This document shows positions 1 through 10,184 of a stretch of DNA of 64,000 bases, in pieces. A model generated the notes under the pieces. That model saw only the letters and a list, made by a program, of their open reading frames with translations, was not told where the DNA came from and did no database searches. The first letter of the stretch is position 1; each line of letters starts with the position of its first letter. The position numbers were made by a program, and so were the translations under genes. Origin of the DNA: Vibrio sp. DW001 (GTDB lineage: Bacteria > Pseudomonadota > Gammaproteobacteria > Enterobacterales > Vibrionaceae); the NCBI RefSeq assembly GCF_029016285.1, contig NZ_CP091976.1, positions 1,116,001 to 1,180,000 of the forward strand, written 5' to 3'.

Positions 1-242
1 CAGGTGTTCCTGGTGCCGGTCTTATCATGTTATCGCTTGTTCTAACTACCGTTGGTCTTCCTATTGAAGGATTGGCAATTGTTGCTGGTATCGACCGTAT
101 CCTAGATATGGCACGTACCACTGTGAACGTTTGTGGTGATATGATGGTATCTGTTTTGATCGCAAAAAGTGAAGGCGAGTTAGACGAATCTATCTATAAT
201 GCTGAAACGAGTAACGTTGGATCAGAAACAGAAATCGTGTAA
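1..242 (+). CDS. Dicarboxylate/amino acid:cation symporter, C-terminal end (partial)
   Basis: This is the last ~80 codons of a gene that begins before the window. The reading frame is open from base 3 to the stop at 240-242. The visible part resembles the end of sodium/proton:dicarboxylate symporters of the DAACS (GltP/DctA) family. It has a glycine-rich hairpin (GVPGAG), a hydrophobic helix (LVLTTVGLP), then an ILDMARTTVNVCGD segment matching the conserved DxxRTxxNVxGD motif of transmembrane helix 8, which binds substrate and cation. The polar tail is short. It is an inner-membrane importer of C4-dicarboxylates or acidic amino acids; which substrate cannot be told from this piece. A clear terminator follows, so it is not co-transcribed with the next gene. 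Confidence 0.85.
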   Translation, partial: GVPGAGLIMLSLVLTTVGLPIEGLAIVAGIDRILDMARTTVNVCGDMMVSVLIAKSEGELDESIYNAETSNVGSETEIV

Positions 243-259
243 ACTTTTACCTATAATAG

Positions 260-292
260 AAAGCAGATTGGTGCAGGCCAATCTGCTTTTTT
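260..292 (+). terminator. Intrinsic terminator after the symporter gene
   Basis: A 12-bp perfect stem (260-271 pairing with 278-289, core AGCAGATTGG/CCAATCTGCT) with a 6-base loop runs into a T tract at about 287-292. It lies 18 bases after the symporter stop codon. This is a textbook Rho-independent terminator. Confidence 0.9.
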
Positions 293-492
293 ACGTTATA
301 TCCCCCGCTAAGCCGATGTTCCAGCCCAGTTTATCTTCGCGTTACTCGCACACTTGTAATTAATTTGTATCTAAATTGTTAATTTTGTAATGTATACTAT
401 CAGTTAGGACGACTATGGAGAGTTCGACCTATCTATTCTAGTGTTATGAATGTGATGCACTGCCAGCCTGTTTTATATGACAAGGAAAAGTT

Positions 493-3400
493 ATGTCCAA
501 ACGCTTCGTTTTTCTACTGTTGCTTCTCCCGTATTTATGTCTTTCTATAGCCAATGCAAACTGGCTTGAAGATTTATATGATGGAGGTGTTTTATCTGCA
601 GAGAAGGCCGTAAAAAGTGGCGCTGACGTAAACGAGTACAGTGAAGAGTTTGGCGCCTATCCTATCCATGTTGCACTGTACTCTGAAAGCCTCGACGCCT
701 TAGAGATGGTTGCGCATTATGGTGCAGACCTTGAAGCCGAGAACGAAGATGGTCAAACCGTCATGATGCTTGCACTTGAGTTTGGTGATCTAAATATCGT
801 CAAGTTGTTGCAAAGTCTGGGGGCGAAGCTTGATGTCGATTCAGGTCGTGGGGGATCGCCACTTTATTATGCTGTGCTTTCAGGTAATGCCGAATTGGTT
901 TCCTGGCTCATTCAACAAGGATATGATGTTAATAAAATCAGTGCATTGAACTGGAATGTATTGGATAGCCTAACCGCAATGGAGGACGAGTTTCCCGATC
1001 CGTTATTGGTGGAATCATTAGTAGCTGCAGGGCTTGATTCAAAACTGCGTTCGAATGAGGGGTATTCATTGCTGCATTGGGCGGTTCTTTATGGACAAAA
1101 TAAACTTGTGGAACAGTTGATAGAACAAGGCTATGACCCGTTAGAATTGACCCATGAGGATGACACTGCCTATGAGTTTGCGCTTTACAGTGACAGCGAT
1201 GAAACCAGTCTGATTCTGTATCAGGATATTCAAGCGCGTTTAAATAATGCAGAGAGCAACTTAACTCAAGATCAGATACGGACATTAAAGAATGAACGAT
1301 TGAGACTTGCGATTAGCATTAACGAAGAAGAGGTATTTAGACACTATTTCACCAAAAAAGACCTTGAATATAGAAGTGCCGACAATTCAAGCCTACTTCA
1401 TTATGCCGTGATCTTTCACCGTGTTGAAATTACCCAGTTTTTACTTGAACAAGGGGCCGATTTACAGGCAACGAACCATTACGATGATACCCCTTATGCT
1501 GCCTCAAGATATGATGAAGATAACCCTGTCGTGTCAGTCATAGTGAAGGCTATCAGTGAAAATGGTCCTCAAGAACTTAGAGTACAGCTTGCGGAAGAAT
1601 ATTTATACGATGGACAGGTTGAACAATTTTTAGTCTTAAGGCCGTATCTTACACCGGATGAAATGAGTCTATTGGGCTTTGAAATACTGCTCAGTGACAC
1701 AGAAAAGGGCCTCAGTGTTTGGTTAGAATATGCGGTCAAAGAAGATGACGCGATGCTCTCAATACTATACTCGCTTGTGCCAGCGACTTATCAAGATGAT
1801 GAATTCCTTTCTTATCTATCTATTATCCAAGCCAACAATAAGTCTATTCCTAACGACACTCTAATATCCATGTTGACTCGATTGCTTGAGGTGGATACAG
1901 AGCTAAATCTAGAACAGAGGTCGACGTATAATGCCGCATTGGCAGAAGTGACAGAAAACACTCAACAGTTTATTGAAAATGGACATGCTGACGAAATAGT
2001 CAGTGTCTATATTCGCTATCAAGACTATAAACCCGCGTTACAATTACTTGATCGCTTTACCTCAGTATCCTCGCAGCAACATATCGAGAGTGTATTTGAT
2101 AACTTTCCAGAAGAAACAAGTGCGATAGTTGAAGATTTGGTCTTGAAGCTGATGGGGCTTGGCGCTGATCCGACATTCAAAAACAGCCAAGGAGACCCGC
2201 TATTTTTAGATTCTGTCGGGATTATCTCACAGCCATTATTTGATCAGATTATAAAAGGTAAAGATCTCAATGGAATGGGGTCTAATACCGGAGTAATGTT
2301 ACTCACTGCCATGATAAATAGTGCGCCTAAACGGGCTGAAGCTTTGCTAAAACAAGGTCGGTTTCGCTACCAAAAGGAATGGAACGGATTACTTAGATTG
2401 GCCTATAACCAGGGTGACCTAGCGCTTTGTTATGCGTTGTGGTCGAAAGGGGCTTACACACAATCAATGGATAGTGAAGGGCATTTTCTTATCACTAATG
2501 TTTATCAGAGGTGGTATCAAGAACCTTATAAACCGGCCATACCATTTACGGATTGGCTTTCAACAAGCCGTGAATCCATCGATGTTTTAGTCAGCCAAAA
2601 AGATATGTCCGGGAACCGCTTTCTGGATTATTTAATAGTAGAGAATGATAAAGAAAATATCTGGTGGCTGTTTGAGCATGGTTTAGTGGTTAATGACGCG
2701 ACGCTTTCTTCTTTTGCGCTATCAAAAAATATCGAATTAGTCGCTTCAGTAATAGAAAAACTTGACGATGAGAAACAGATCTCGTTGTTTCACTTGGCGA
2801 TACAATACCGTAACGAACCTCTGACCGCTTACCTCCTAAACGCAGGATTCGACCCACTCAAGCAAAATCAAAAGAAACAAACGGGTTTTGAGATTGCAAT
2901 GTACGCGGCGAACCAACCGATTTTAGACCTCATGGTGGATCACTACCCTGAGCCATCAATCAACTATTCCCCAAGCGATTCTTATTTTGACAGTGATTTA
3001 GTACGGTACTGGTCATGGCTCTCAAATACGGGCCAAACAGTTACGCTACAGAGTCATCTAGAAAAGCACCTACTTAATGGTCAGCCGCACCCGTTTGCTA
3101 GACACATATGGTTAACGGTTGCAACACGACAAAACTCGCTTGGTACGGAAAATTTTACTATCGCTACCCCCTTGAAAGAAGCCATGGGAAAAGGGTTTGA
3201 AGCGGAACGCCTAGCAAGTTTAGGTGAGCGTGATGAAGCGATTGAACAGTATCTGTCGGTAGAACCAACGGAACAAGATCTGTGGCTTGTCCATGAAATT
3301 GCCGATCTTTATATTAACGCGGACGAGCAAAAAAAATCGTGGGATGTATTAGAAACGGGTATAAAGCTTTCACCAAATTTTTGGCAATTCAGTTGGCGTT

Positions 3401-6400
3401 ATTTCAGCAGTAGTTGGCTCAATAATGAAACCTTTAGAGCTCGAGCACAGAAATTAGTGGATAGTCCGCAGTTGAAAGGCACGTTATTTAGTCAATATGG
3501 GCAAGCTGTACTCTCTGCGCGATCGATTAATCCAATTGACCTACAAGAGCTTAAAGATAAGTGGTATCAGAAAACGCACGACGCTAGGCTTCTTACTTCC
3601 ATGGGGTATTTGTATTCTACAGGTGGTTATTTAGCGGAGGCGAAAGCGGCATTTGAACAGGCCGTGATGAGTTACCCTTTTTATAGTAATTGGGGAAAGT
3701 ATGTCGAGATTATTGCAAAAAAAGGGGATTACGTTTTAGTTGAAAGCCAAAATGTACTGAAGGCAAATTGGTATAATGAAAAGCAAGAAAACCGACTGGT
3801 TCGACAGCAACGCTACAATGGCCAAGCCTTTTTAAACGCTGGAGATAAAGGCAAAGCGCATCAAGTTTATAATACATTAGTTGGTGAAAATTCACTTTAT
3901 TTAGGCTATTACCTAGCCGAGCTTGAACGTTCTGATGATAGACATCTACAAGCAATTAAAGCACTAGAGCCTCTTATCGGTAATGATGAATTTGATGCAA
4001 GCGATTGGAAGAACATCGTAGAAAGTTACAGTGAAATAGGAGAAACCGCCCGTGCGATTGAACGGTTTGAACAAGCACTAGTAACAATCCCATACCCGAC
4101 TATTTCCTTATATCTAGAAGGTCTAGATCTATACAAATCCGTTCAAATGACGGCAAAGTATGATCGACTGCTCAACCAATCGCTTGAGACTTATCCTCGT
4201 TCTATTGGATTACATAAAGAATCCATTCTGGCTTTTTTAAATAAGAAGCAATATAAAGAAGCGGTCGAGCAAAGTATGAACCTGATCAGTCAGTGGCCTG
4301 AAGACAGCCGCGTTATGAAGACGTTTTATCAAGTGTTGGTGTCAGCCCATGATGCGGAAACGGCGCAGCAGCGTCTTCTTGATAGGGCGAAAGAACAACC
4401 ATGGAACCACGCTTTATGGCGCTTTGTCGCATCTAAATCCGACAAGCCCGATTTGGTTTGGCAACAATTACAGGTAAACCCAGCTTACGCCACATCAGCC
4501 TTGCGTCAGAGAATGGATATTGCGACAGGCAATAAAGACTATGAGTTAGCTAGCCAACTTCTTGGTCAGATACCAGATGTTGAAGGTACATTGAATGAGT
4601 CGTTAGAATTACAACTGTCTAAGATTTGGTTGGTTGCACAAAAGAGTCGAGAGACGAGGTTGTCTAACGATGAACTTAATCGTTACTTGTCAGAATGGGA
4701 CCAATACCGCGACAGTTTTGCAAGCCTCAGTAATTACTACTATTACAAACGTGATTTACTGTATTCAATGGGGCGAATTCAAGAAGCTGCGCATGTTATG
4801 AAGCAGTACAGTGAACTGAATCAAGATAGTACCAAGATATATCATCAACTGGTGGCGAGATATTCCGACCCACTTACCTCACAAGATGTATACGGTTATG
4901 GATATCGTATGATCCAGCGAAACCCGTATAGCGCTTCACATATTTCATCGTTTGTTAATCGTGCGCTTTATTGGGGACAAGGTTCCGCGGTTATTGCATT
5001 GCAGGTTATCGAAGAGGCGAAACAGCGAGGTGTTTTTCTTAACAAAAAATGGGAAGAAAAAGCACTCAGTGATCTGGGAGACAACTTAGCTGGGTTTCTG
5101 GGTTATCGACACGACACCGCTATTTCAAATTCACTGCGCTATATTGGCTGGTTTGAAACGGCGCGGGAATCGGCATTAGAAGAAGAAGGAAATCAGGTCC
5201 GATATCGATTTGAAGGAGACCAACCGGAAGTCGAGATCATATTACCTAGTGGTGAGGTGCTTGTTCGTCGAGATGATGCAACAAAAGGTAAGATGGTTTT
5301 TCTTGGACGTGGGGCAACGTTCATCAAGGCGGAATACAACAAAAATGGTAGCTTAACCCAAGTTGAAGATTCATCTGGAGAGGCGGTAAGCCTTCATTAT
5401 GATGTTCATGAAAACATAATCAAAATGGTTTCATCTGTTGCTTCGTTGCAGCTTCAATACAATCAAAGAGGGAAGCCAATTGAAATTGAGCTGTTAGGGT
5501 TAGGAAAACTGACCATTACCTATGACGATAATAATGAAATACTGAATGTAAACAGTGTAGGTGAAGGCAATAACTTAGCCTTGAATATTACTCAATCATT
5601 TCAAAAACTCACGTCTTTAGCAAAATCGCTAGGTGATGCCGCGAACAATTTTGAACTGCCTGATATTAGTGTTCAGGACGAAATGCAAGAGCAGTTGTAT
5701 AACCGATACCAAGAAACACCGAGTGATTCTGAGCAAGAACGAAGAGCCGCTCTAGACTATGCGTTGTATCTATTTGAACACGGCGATTTAAACCCAGACA
5801 ATGTCGATGAAATAACCAATCTAATGGAAGGCATCTTTCAAGCATCCATCGATACTGGGAATACAAACGTGGATACAGGTGAAGCCATTGTTTTGTGGCA
5901 TAAGCTCAAGAGTAAAATTCGACCATACGGTGTACCCAAGAGTGATTATCAATTAAGTCAGCAGATGAAGCTTTGGATGCTGGTAAACCGTGACAAAGAA
6001 AGTGAGTTGAATGGTCATAATGAAACACTGAGTAATATCAAGGTTACTGAACTAAAAACACAAAGTTGGATGGAAGAAAATACGCTGAGTAACTCAGGGT
6101 ATTGGTATCGAGAAACATTACCTAAGCTATTGAATGTACCGTCCGATGCCTCTGATATTTCCAGTATGATTTCTCTAGAAAATGGTGACGTTCTGCTAGG
6201 CACGTCTCAAGGTTTGTTGCTTCGTAGACATAATTATTGGAGTTGGTTTGTTTATGAAGGCATAACCCAAAAATTTACTCGAACAGGAGAGCAACCAGAT
6301 GCCTCTCCTCGTACCCACATTAATGACCTTAAAGTGTCGGCAGATGGCGTGATTTGGGTTGCGACAAATGGCGGCTTATTTGCCATTGAAAAAGAGGATG

Positions 6401-9400
6401 CGGTAAAGCGCTGGAGTGGGGTAAACGATGGTATGCCTGACGCTTCTGTCGCTCATATCCAGACGAGTGCCAATACCGTTTGGGTTGCGATTAAAAATCA
6501 GATCTTCAGTATTGAACGCACCAACCACATGGTCGTTCTTGAGACGGAATATTCATCCCAGATAGATGCATTTCAAAGGCTACCAGATGGAAACTGGTTG
6601 GTTCACTCCGCAGACTCCCTTGCCTTTTTGCAAGGTGACAATAGTCAACCAGAAGAAAAGAAAGCAGAAAAGATACTAGCGAATGGTGTAGAGCATTTTC
6701 TTTGGCAGCAAAACAGAGACCAACTATGGTGGTGGAATGGCTCGGTTTTAACTCAGACGCGATACCAACGAGGCCAGTTTGAAGAGGCATCGATTATCGC
6801 TGACAAATCGCTACTACCTATGAGCAAAAAGATTCACGGTTTACAATGGCTTGAGATCCCGATTCTGGGTAGAAAGCCTGTGGTGTTGACCGATCAGGGA
6901 ATGGCGATCTGGCATCAAGATAGTTTCAACATGCTGTCGTTACCCTACGAAGAATTAAGGGGCGGACTAGACATTGGCCCTTTGGCTGTGGTTTCATCGA
7001 AGCATGATTGGACGCTCGTTACAGAGGAAGCTGTGTATCAATTTACGCCGTCGAGAAGCCAACGATTTAACGATGTGGGAAAGGTGCGTGACTTACTTTA
7101 TATTCCCGAAATGGGGAGGACTTTTGCAGCCAATGGGCGCGACATCATGGCTTTCTATGAAGGTGACGATGGCCAGCTCGAATACGATTATTTTGCCAGT
7201 TTAAACGCTCAGATTTTAAGGCGTGATAGTGCTGGCAACATGATTACTCACTCAGGAAGTAGGGTGATAAGAGTGAATAGTCTCACGGAGGAATACGAGG
7301 AGCTATTCACTGCATCAAGCGATGATGAGTCTGGTCGTATCGCCGATATCTATGTAGACAAGGATGACTCGATTTGGGTTGCAGCTGGCGCGGATCTTTT
7401 CCATTGGCAAGACGGTGCATTGGTGCGATTCAATTACTATGTCGACCCCGTTGCGTTTCCCGCTCGAAGCAATATGTTGGCGCGTGTATTCAGGGATGTT
7501 CAAGGCACTCTTTATGTCGTTGCTTCCGATGAAGGGCATCTGAACTATAAAGGCGTTAGCTTAGCGGGTGGGCTCTTAGAGTTAACCGATTCCGGCTTTA
7601 CGCGAGTGAGTCTAAAAGAGAAACCAACGTGGTTTGCAACCGCCTATACGGCGATCAGCGAGAATACGGCCATCATTTCTACAACAGGCAGTTTTGCTTT
7701 GGATAGAAAAGGAGAATGGTCTTCTTACAAAAGCGCGGATGACGTTAGTTATAAAGAAATGTCGGAACAGATCAAAATGCTCTACTTGGGCGGAGCGGGC
7801 GCCAAATTACCTGACGATAAAGCGTGGTTATTTCCTTCGGCTGCTGGTGTTGTCATTTACTATCAAGGCCAGTGGTTATATCCAGATAGATTGAATCAGT
7901 TGCTGCCGGATGACCAAAAATTGGGTCAGTATGGAGCGCGGGTGATCCACGCCATCTCTATTGATGATAAAGGGAGAGTTTTTGTTGGAACGGACAGAGG
8001 TGTGTTGTTATACAAAGCGGGTAACTTAGCCTCACTTCTTAGCGATCATAACCGTGGACAACAGGCTTTTGTTAGTCAAAATAATGAGATACAAAGCGAG
8101 CTGAATCACCTCTTTCTCGATAATATTCCAGAAGGTAGTGAGCAGGGCGAGTTGATTGCCGATTATCAGAAATTACAAGCTCGTCTCGAACAATTAGAGA
8201 ATCAACTAGAAGAAGATACATTGAGGGTAGAACCGACCACAACAGAGACCAAAACCGCGAATATTGAGTTTGCCTCTGTTGATAAGAAAAAACTGCAAAA
8301 AAGCATCAAAAAAGAGGAACGAAAAAGGCAGCGGTTGCTCGCAGACTTAGAGCGAGATCATCCGGCGCTTTTCCAAATGCTTCGGCTTGATCCTCGTGAA
8401 ATTGGTTCAATGCATGAGCGGTTGGACGAAAACCAAGTGCTGCTTCAGTTTATACCGTCTCCAGATAAGTTGCTGACGCAAGTGGTTACACAAGAGGGTG
8501 TCCGTATCATCGAAATTGATGTGTCGGATCAGGAACTAAACCGCCATGTAGAGAATGCTATTATCGGTTTGCGTCAAGGGGCCTTTAGGCTTGATACGAC
8601 AAATGTAGTGACGAATATTGAGGTTCTCGATAAACAAAGAGGTTTTATAAAATCCGCACCGAAAACAAGTACGAATATAAATCAGAGTTTGGCTTGGCTT
8701 TACGATAAACTGTTAAGACCAGTAGAAGCCGACATGAAAGGAAAAGACCAAGTCTACGTCACGCCAGTTGGTAAGTTAAATTACCTACCATTTGGTTCTC
8801 TAATAAAAATGCAGGAACCAGCCCTAGAGTATGCAATAGAGAAATATAATATCGGAGTACTGCCGTCACTTTATCATTTCAATCTGGTCATGAATGACGA
8901 AGCGTCGTTGAGCGATACGGCGTTATTTATTGCTGACCCAGATGGGTCGCTCCCCGGAGCGAAACAAGAGGTAGAGAATGTAGCGTCACTCTACAAAGAT
9001 AATGCGGTGGTGCTGCAAGGAGATGAAGCAAGCTTAGAGGAACTAGAAGAGATATCCATGGACAGCCGAGTTATTCATTTTGCTACCCATGGGATACTGG
9101 ACTCTGAAAGTGCAGCTGATAGCTACCTTATTATGGCGAATGACGAACAACTGGGTGTTATCGACATTTCTGTAATGGACTTGTCTGAAACTGACATCGT
9201 TGTATTGTCTGCATGCGAATCAGGTATTGGTACCAAAGGGCTTGAGTACGCTTCCTTAGCCAGAGCTTTTGCCCATGCCAAAGTGCCATCTATTGTGGCG
9301 AGCTACTGGCAAGTGAACGATGAGGCGACGTCGGAATTGATGCAGATCTTCTACAAAGAAATTCAAGACCCAGAGGTCAACCTGTTTGCGGCTATGGCGA

Positions 9401-9486
9401 ATGCACAGCGAGCAATGATTAGCCGTGGTGGCGCTTTAGCCAATCCGTCTGCGTGGGCAAGCTTTAGCGTGTTTGGTAAACCCTGA
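493..9486 (+). CDS. Giant exported CHAT-domain protein with ankyrin, TPR and beta-propeller regions
   Basis: This 2997-residue protein begins with a Sec signal peptide (KRFVFLLLLLPYLCLSIANA, cleavage near residue 22), so it should act outside the cytoplasm. In order: ankyrin-like repeats at about 50-225, 295-335 and 765-800; TPR/solenoid helices at ~900-1500; an RHS/YD-like beta segment at ~1610-1690; a multi-blade propeller resembling two-component-regulator propellers at ~1885-2515 (repeated D.IWVA..GGLF-type blades); a charged coiled coil at ~2540-2640; and a C-terminal CHAT (caspase-like peptidase) domain at ~2660-2997. The CHAT catalytic pair is intact: His2866 in FATHG and Cys2908 in LSACESG. 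The start is supported by an AAGGAAAA ribosome site at 482-489. CHAT proteins are proteases or protease-like switches in signalling and defence; the target here is unknown. No partner gene is adjacent. The gene is uninterrupted over 9 kb, which argues that it is functional. Confidence 0.85.
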   Translation: MSKRFVFLLLLLPYLCLSIANANWLEDLYDGGVLSAEKAVKSGADVNEYSEEFGAYPIHVALYSESLDALEMVAHYGADLEAENEDGQTVMMLALEFGDLNIVKLLQSLGAKLDVDSGRGGSPLYYAVLSGNAELVSWLIQQGYDVNKISALNWNVLDSLTAMEDEFPDPLLVESLVAAGLDSKLRSNEGYSLLHWAVLYGQNKLVEQLIEQGYDPLELTHEDDTAYEFALYSDSDETSLILYQDIQARLNNAESNLTQDQIRTLKNERLRLAISINEEEVFRHYFTKKDLEYRSADNSSLLHYAVIFHRVEITQFLLEQGADLQATNHYDDTPYAASRYDEDNPVVSVIVKAISENGPQELRVQLAEEYLYDGQVEQFLVLRPYLTPDEMSLLGFEILLSDTEKGLSVWLEYAVKEDDAMLSILYSLVPATYQDDEFLSYLSIIQANNKSIPNDTLISMLTRLLEVDTELNLEQRSTYNAALAEVTENTQQFIENGHADEIVSVYIRYQDYKPALQLLDRFTSVSSQQHIESVFDNFPEETSAIVEDLVLKLMGLGADPTFKNSQGDPLFLDSVGIISQPLFDQIIKGKDLNGMGSNTGVMLLTAMINSAPKRAEALLKQGRFRYQKEWNGLLRLAYNQGDLALCYALWSKGAYTQSMDSEGHFLITNVYQRWYQEPYKPAIPFTDWLSTSRESIDVLVSQKDMSGNRFLDYLIVENDKENIWWLFEHGLVVNDATLSSFALSKNIELVASVIEKLDDEKQISLFHLAIQYRNEPLTAYLLNAGFDPLKQNQKKQTGFEIAMYAANQPILDLMVDHYPEPSINYSPSDSYFDSDLVRYWSWLSNTGQTVTLQSHLEKHLLNGQPHPFARHIWLTVATRQNSLGTENFTIATPLKEAMGKGFEAERLASLGERDEAIEQYLSVEPTEQDLWLVHEIADLYINADEQKKSWDVLETGIKLSPNFWQFSWRYFSSSWLNNETFRARAQKLVDSPQLKGTLFSQYGQAVLSARSINPIDLQELKDKWYQKTHDARLLTSMGYLYSTGGYLAEAKAAFEQAVMSYPFYSNWGKYVEIIAKKGDYVLVESQNVLKANWYNEKQENRLVRQQRYNGQAFLNAGDKGKAHQVYNTLVGENSLYLGYYLAELERSDDRHLQAIKALEPLIGNDEFDASDWKNIVESYSEIGETARAIERFEQALVTIPYPTISLYLEGLDLYKSVQMTAKYDRLLNQSLETYPRSIGLHKESILAFLNKKQYKEAVEQSMNLISQWPEDSRVMKTFYQVLVSAHDAETAQQRLLDRAKEQPWNHALWRFVASKSDKPDLVWQQLQVNPAYATSALRQRMDIATGNKDYELASQLLGQIPDVEGTLNESLELQLSKIWLVAQKSRETRLSNDELNRYLSEWDQYRDSFASLSNYYYYKRDLLYSMGRIQEAAHVMKQYSELNQDSTKIYHQLVARYSDPLTSQDVYGYGYRMIQRNPYSASHISSFVNRALYWGQGSAVIALQVIEEAKQRGVFLNKKWEEKALSDLGDNLAGFLGYRHDTAISNSLRYIGWFETARESALEEEGNQVRYRFEGDQPEVEIILPSGEVLVRRDDATKGKMVFLGRGATFIKAEYNKNGSLTQVEDSSGEAVSLHYDVHENIIKMVSSVASLQLQYNQRGKPIEIELLGLGKLTITYDDNNEILNVNSVGEGNNLALNITQSFQKLTSLAKSLGDAANNFELPDISVQDEMQEQLYNRYQETPSDSEQERRAALDYALYLFEHGDLNPDNVDEITNLMEGIFQASIDTGNTNVDTGEAIVLWHKLKSKIRPYGVPKSDYQLSQQMKLWMLVNRDKESELNGHNETLSNIKVTELKTQSWMEENTLSNSGYWYRETLPKLLNVPSDASDISSMISLENGDVLLGTSQGLLLRRHNYWSWFVYEGITQKFTRTGEQPDASPRTHINDLKVSADGVIWVATNGGLFAIEKEDAVKRWSGVNDGMPDASVAHIQTSANTVWVAIKNQIFSIERTNHMVVLETEYSSQIDAFQRLPDGNWLVHSADSLAFLQGDNSQPEEKKAEKILANGVEHFLWQQNRDQLWWWNGSVLTQTRYQRGQFEEASIIADKSLLPMSKKIHGLQWLEIPILGRKPVVLTDQGMAIWHQDSFNMLSLPYEELRGGLDIGPLAVVSSKHDWTLVTEEAVYQFTPSRSQRFNDVGKVRDLLYIPEMGRTFAANGRDIMAFYEGDDGQLEYDYFASLNAQILRRDSAGNMITHSGSRVIRVNSLTEEYEELFTASSDDESGRIADIYVDKDDSIWVAAGADLFHWQDGALVRFNYYVDPVAFPARSNMLARVFRDVQGTLYVVASDEGHLNYKGVSLAGGLLELTDSGFTRVSLKEKPTWFATAYTAISENTAIISTTGSFALDRKGEWSSYKSADDVSYKEMSEQIKMLYLGGAGAKLPDDKAWLFPSAAGVVIYYQGQWLYPDRLNQLLPDDQKLGQYGARVIHAISIDDKGRVFVGTDRGVLLYKAGNLASLLSDHNRGQQAFVSQNNEIQSELNHLFLDNIPEGSEQGELIADYQKLQARLEQLENQLEEDTLRVEPTTTETKTANIEFASVDKKKLQKSIKKEERKRQRLLADLERDHPALFQMLRLDPREIGSMHERLDENQVLLQFIPSPDKLLTQVVTQEGVRIIEIDVSDQELNRHVENAIIGLRQGAFRLDTTNVVTNIEVLDKQRGFIKSAPKTSTNINQSLAWLYDKLLRPVEADMKGKDQVYVTPVGKLNYLPFGSLIKMQEPALEYAIEKYNIGVLPSLYHFNLVMNDEASLSDTALFIADPDGSLPGAKQEVENVASLYKDNAVVLQGDEASLEELEEISMDSRVIHFATHGILDSESAADSYLIMANDEQLGVIDISVMDLSETDIVVLSACESGIGTKGLEYASLARAFAHAKVPSIVASYWQVNDEATSELMQIFYKEIQDPEVNLFAAMANAQRAMISRGGALANPSAWASFSVFGKP

Positions 9487-9671
9487 TATTTGAGAAAGAG
9501 GCAGCCTGAGGGGATGTATTACGGCAATACTAGTTGATATCATGCCCTTACATGATGCCAAATCAATCGCTTTGTTTAAAATTAAAGCAACCGATTGAGT
9601 TTTATTGAATTTATCGTGGTTTGGGCTTCCATTTTCTGTTCGCTGTGGCATTATAACCCCCTCAACGATGT

Positions 9672-9746
<75 letters not shown>

Positions 9747-9788
9747 AGTTGTCTCCTCTGTTCTACCAATCCCAAGCCTTTGAAAATT

Positions 9789-9810
9789 AACCACTTAGTT
9801 GTGGGTTTTT
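9789..9810 (+). terminator. Probable terminator of tRNA-Gly
   Basis: A short hairpin (CCAC 9791-9794 with GTGG 9801-9804, loop TTAGTT) is followed directly by GTTTTT, 45 bases after the tRNA. The stem is short but the T run is well placed. Confidence 0.5.
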
Positions 9811-9989
9811 GTGTGTCTGGAATCCTATGACGAATTGATATTCGGTCTTTAAATCGAGTCTAGGGACCAAGTAGGGGCCACCTGAGTATTTGGCCTTACT
9901 ATTCCTCATTTTTCCAGTCCCCGCAAACTCATCAGCTTAAAATTAGAAAATATAATGCTAATTTTCTTAATGCCATTAGAAGTTAAGAT

Positions 9990-10181
9990 TTAGCTAACAA
10001 CTTCATCTTCATCCAATATCTCAAGAAGATCACCGATCTGACATTCAAGATATCGACACAAAATTTCGAGTGTTTCGAACTCAATTCGATTGTTTGTTTC
10101 ATGATAAAGGCGCGTGATCGTATTTCGATTTATTCCTGACTCCCGTACCACATCTGCAATTTTTAATCGCTTAGCGCCCAT
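9990..10181 (-). pseudogene. Small XRE-family HTH regulator, N-terminally truncated by an IS end
   Basis: The 63 residues visible form a Cro/CI-type helix-turn-helix (LKIADVVRESGINRNTITRLY, a family signature up to the recognition helix) followed by IEFETLEILCRYLECQIGDLLEI, the helix pair that closes the small YozG/DUF739-like XRE regulators. In that family roughly ten residues normally precede the MG(x)KRLKI segment. Here the inverted repeat of an IS6-type element starts at 10185, four bases upstream of the only usable ATG (10179-10181). In-frame translation upstream reaches a stop inside the IS, and no ribosome-binding site precedes the ATG. The gene was therefore probably cut at its 5' end and may be silent. 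Residual expression from the internal ATG is possible. Confidence 0.6.
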
Positions 10182-10184
10182 GAT

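Noticed and set aside
9820..9960. Relic of an integrase near the tRNA
   Set aside because: Translation of all frames gives no convincing recombinase motif.
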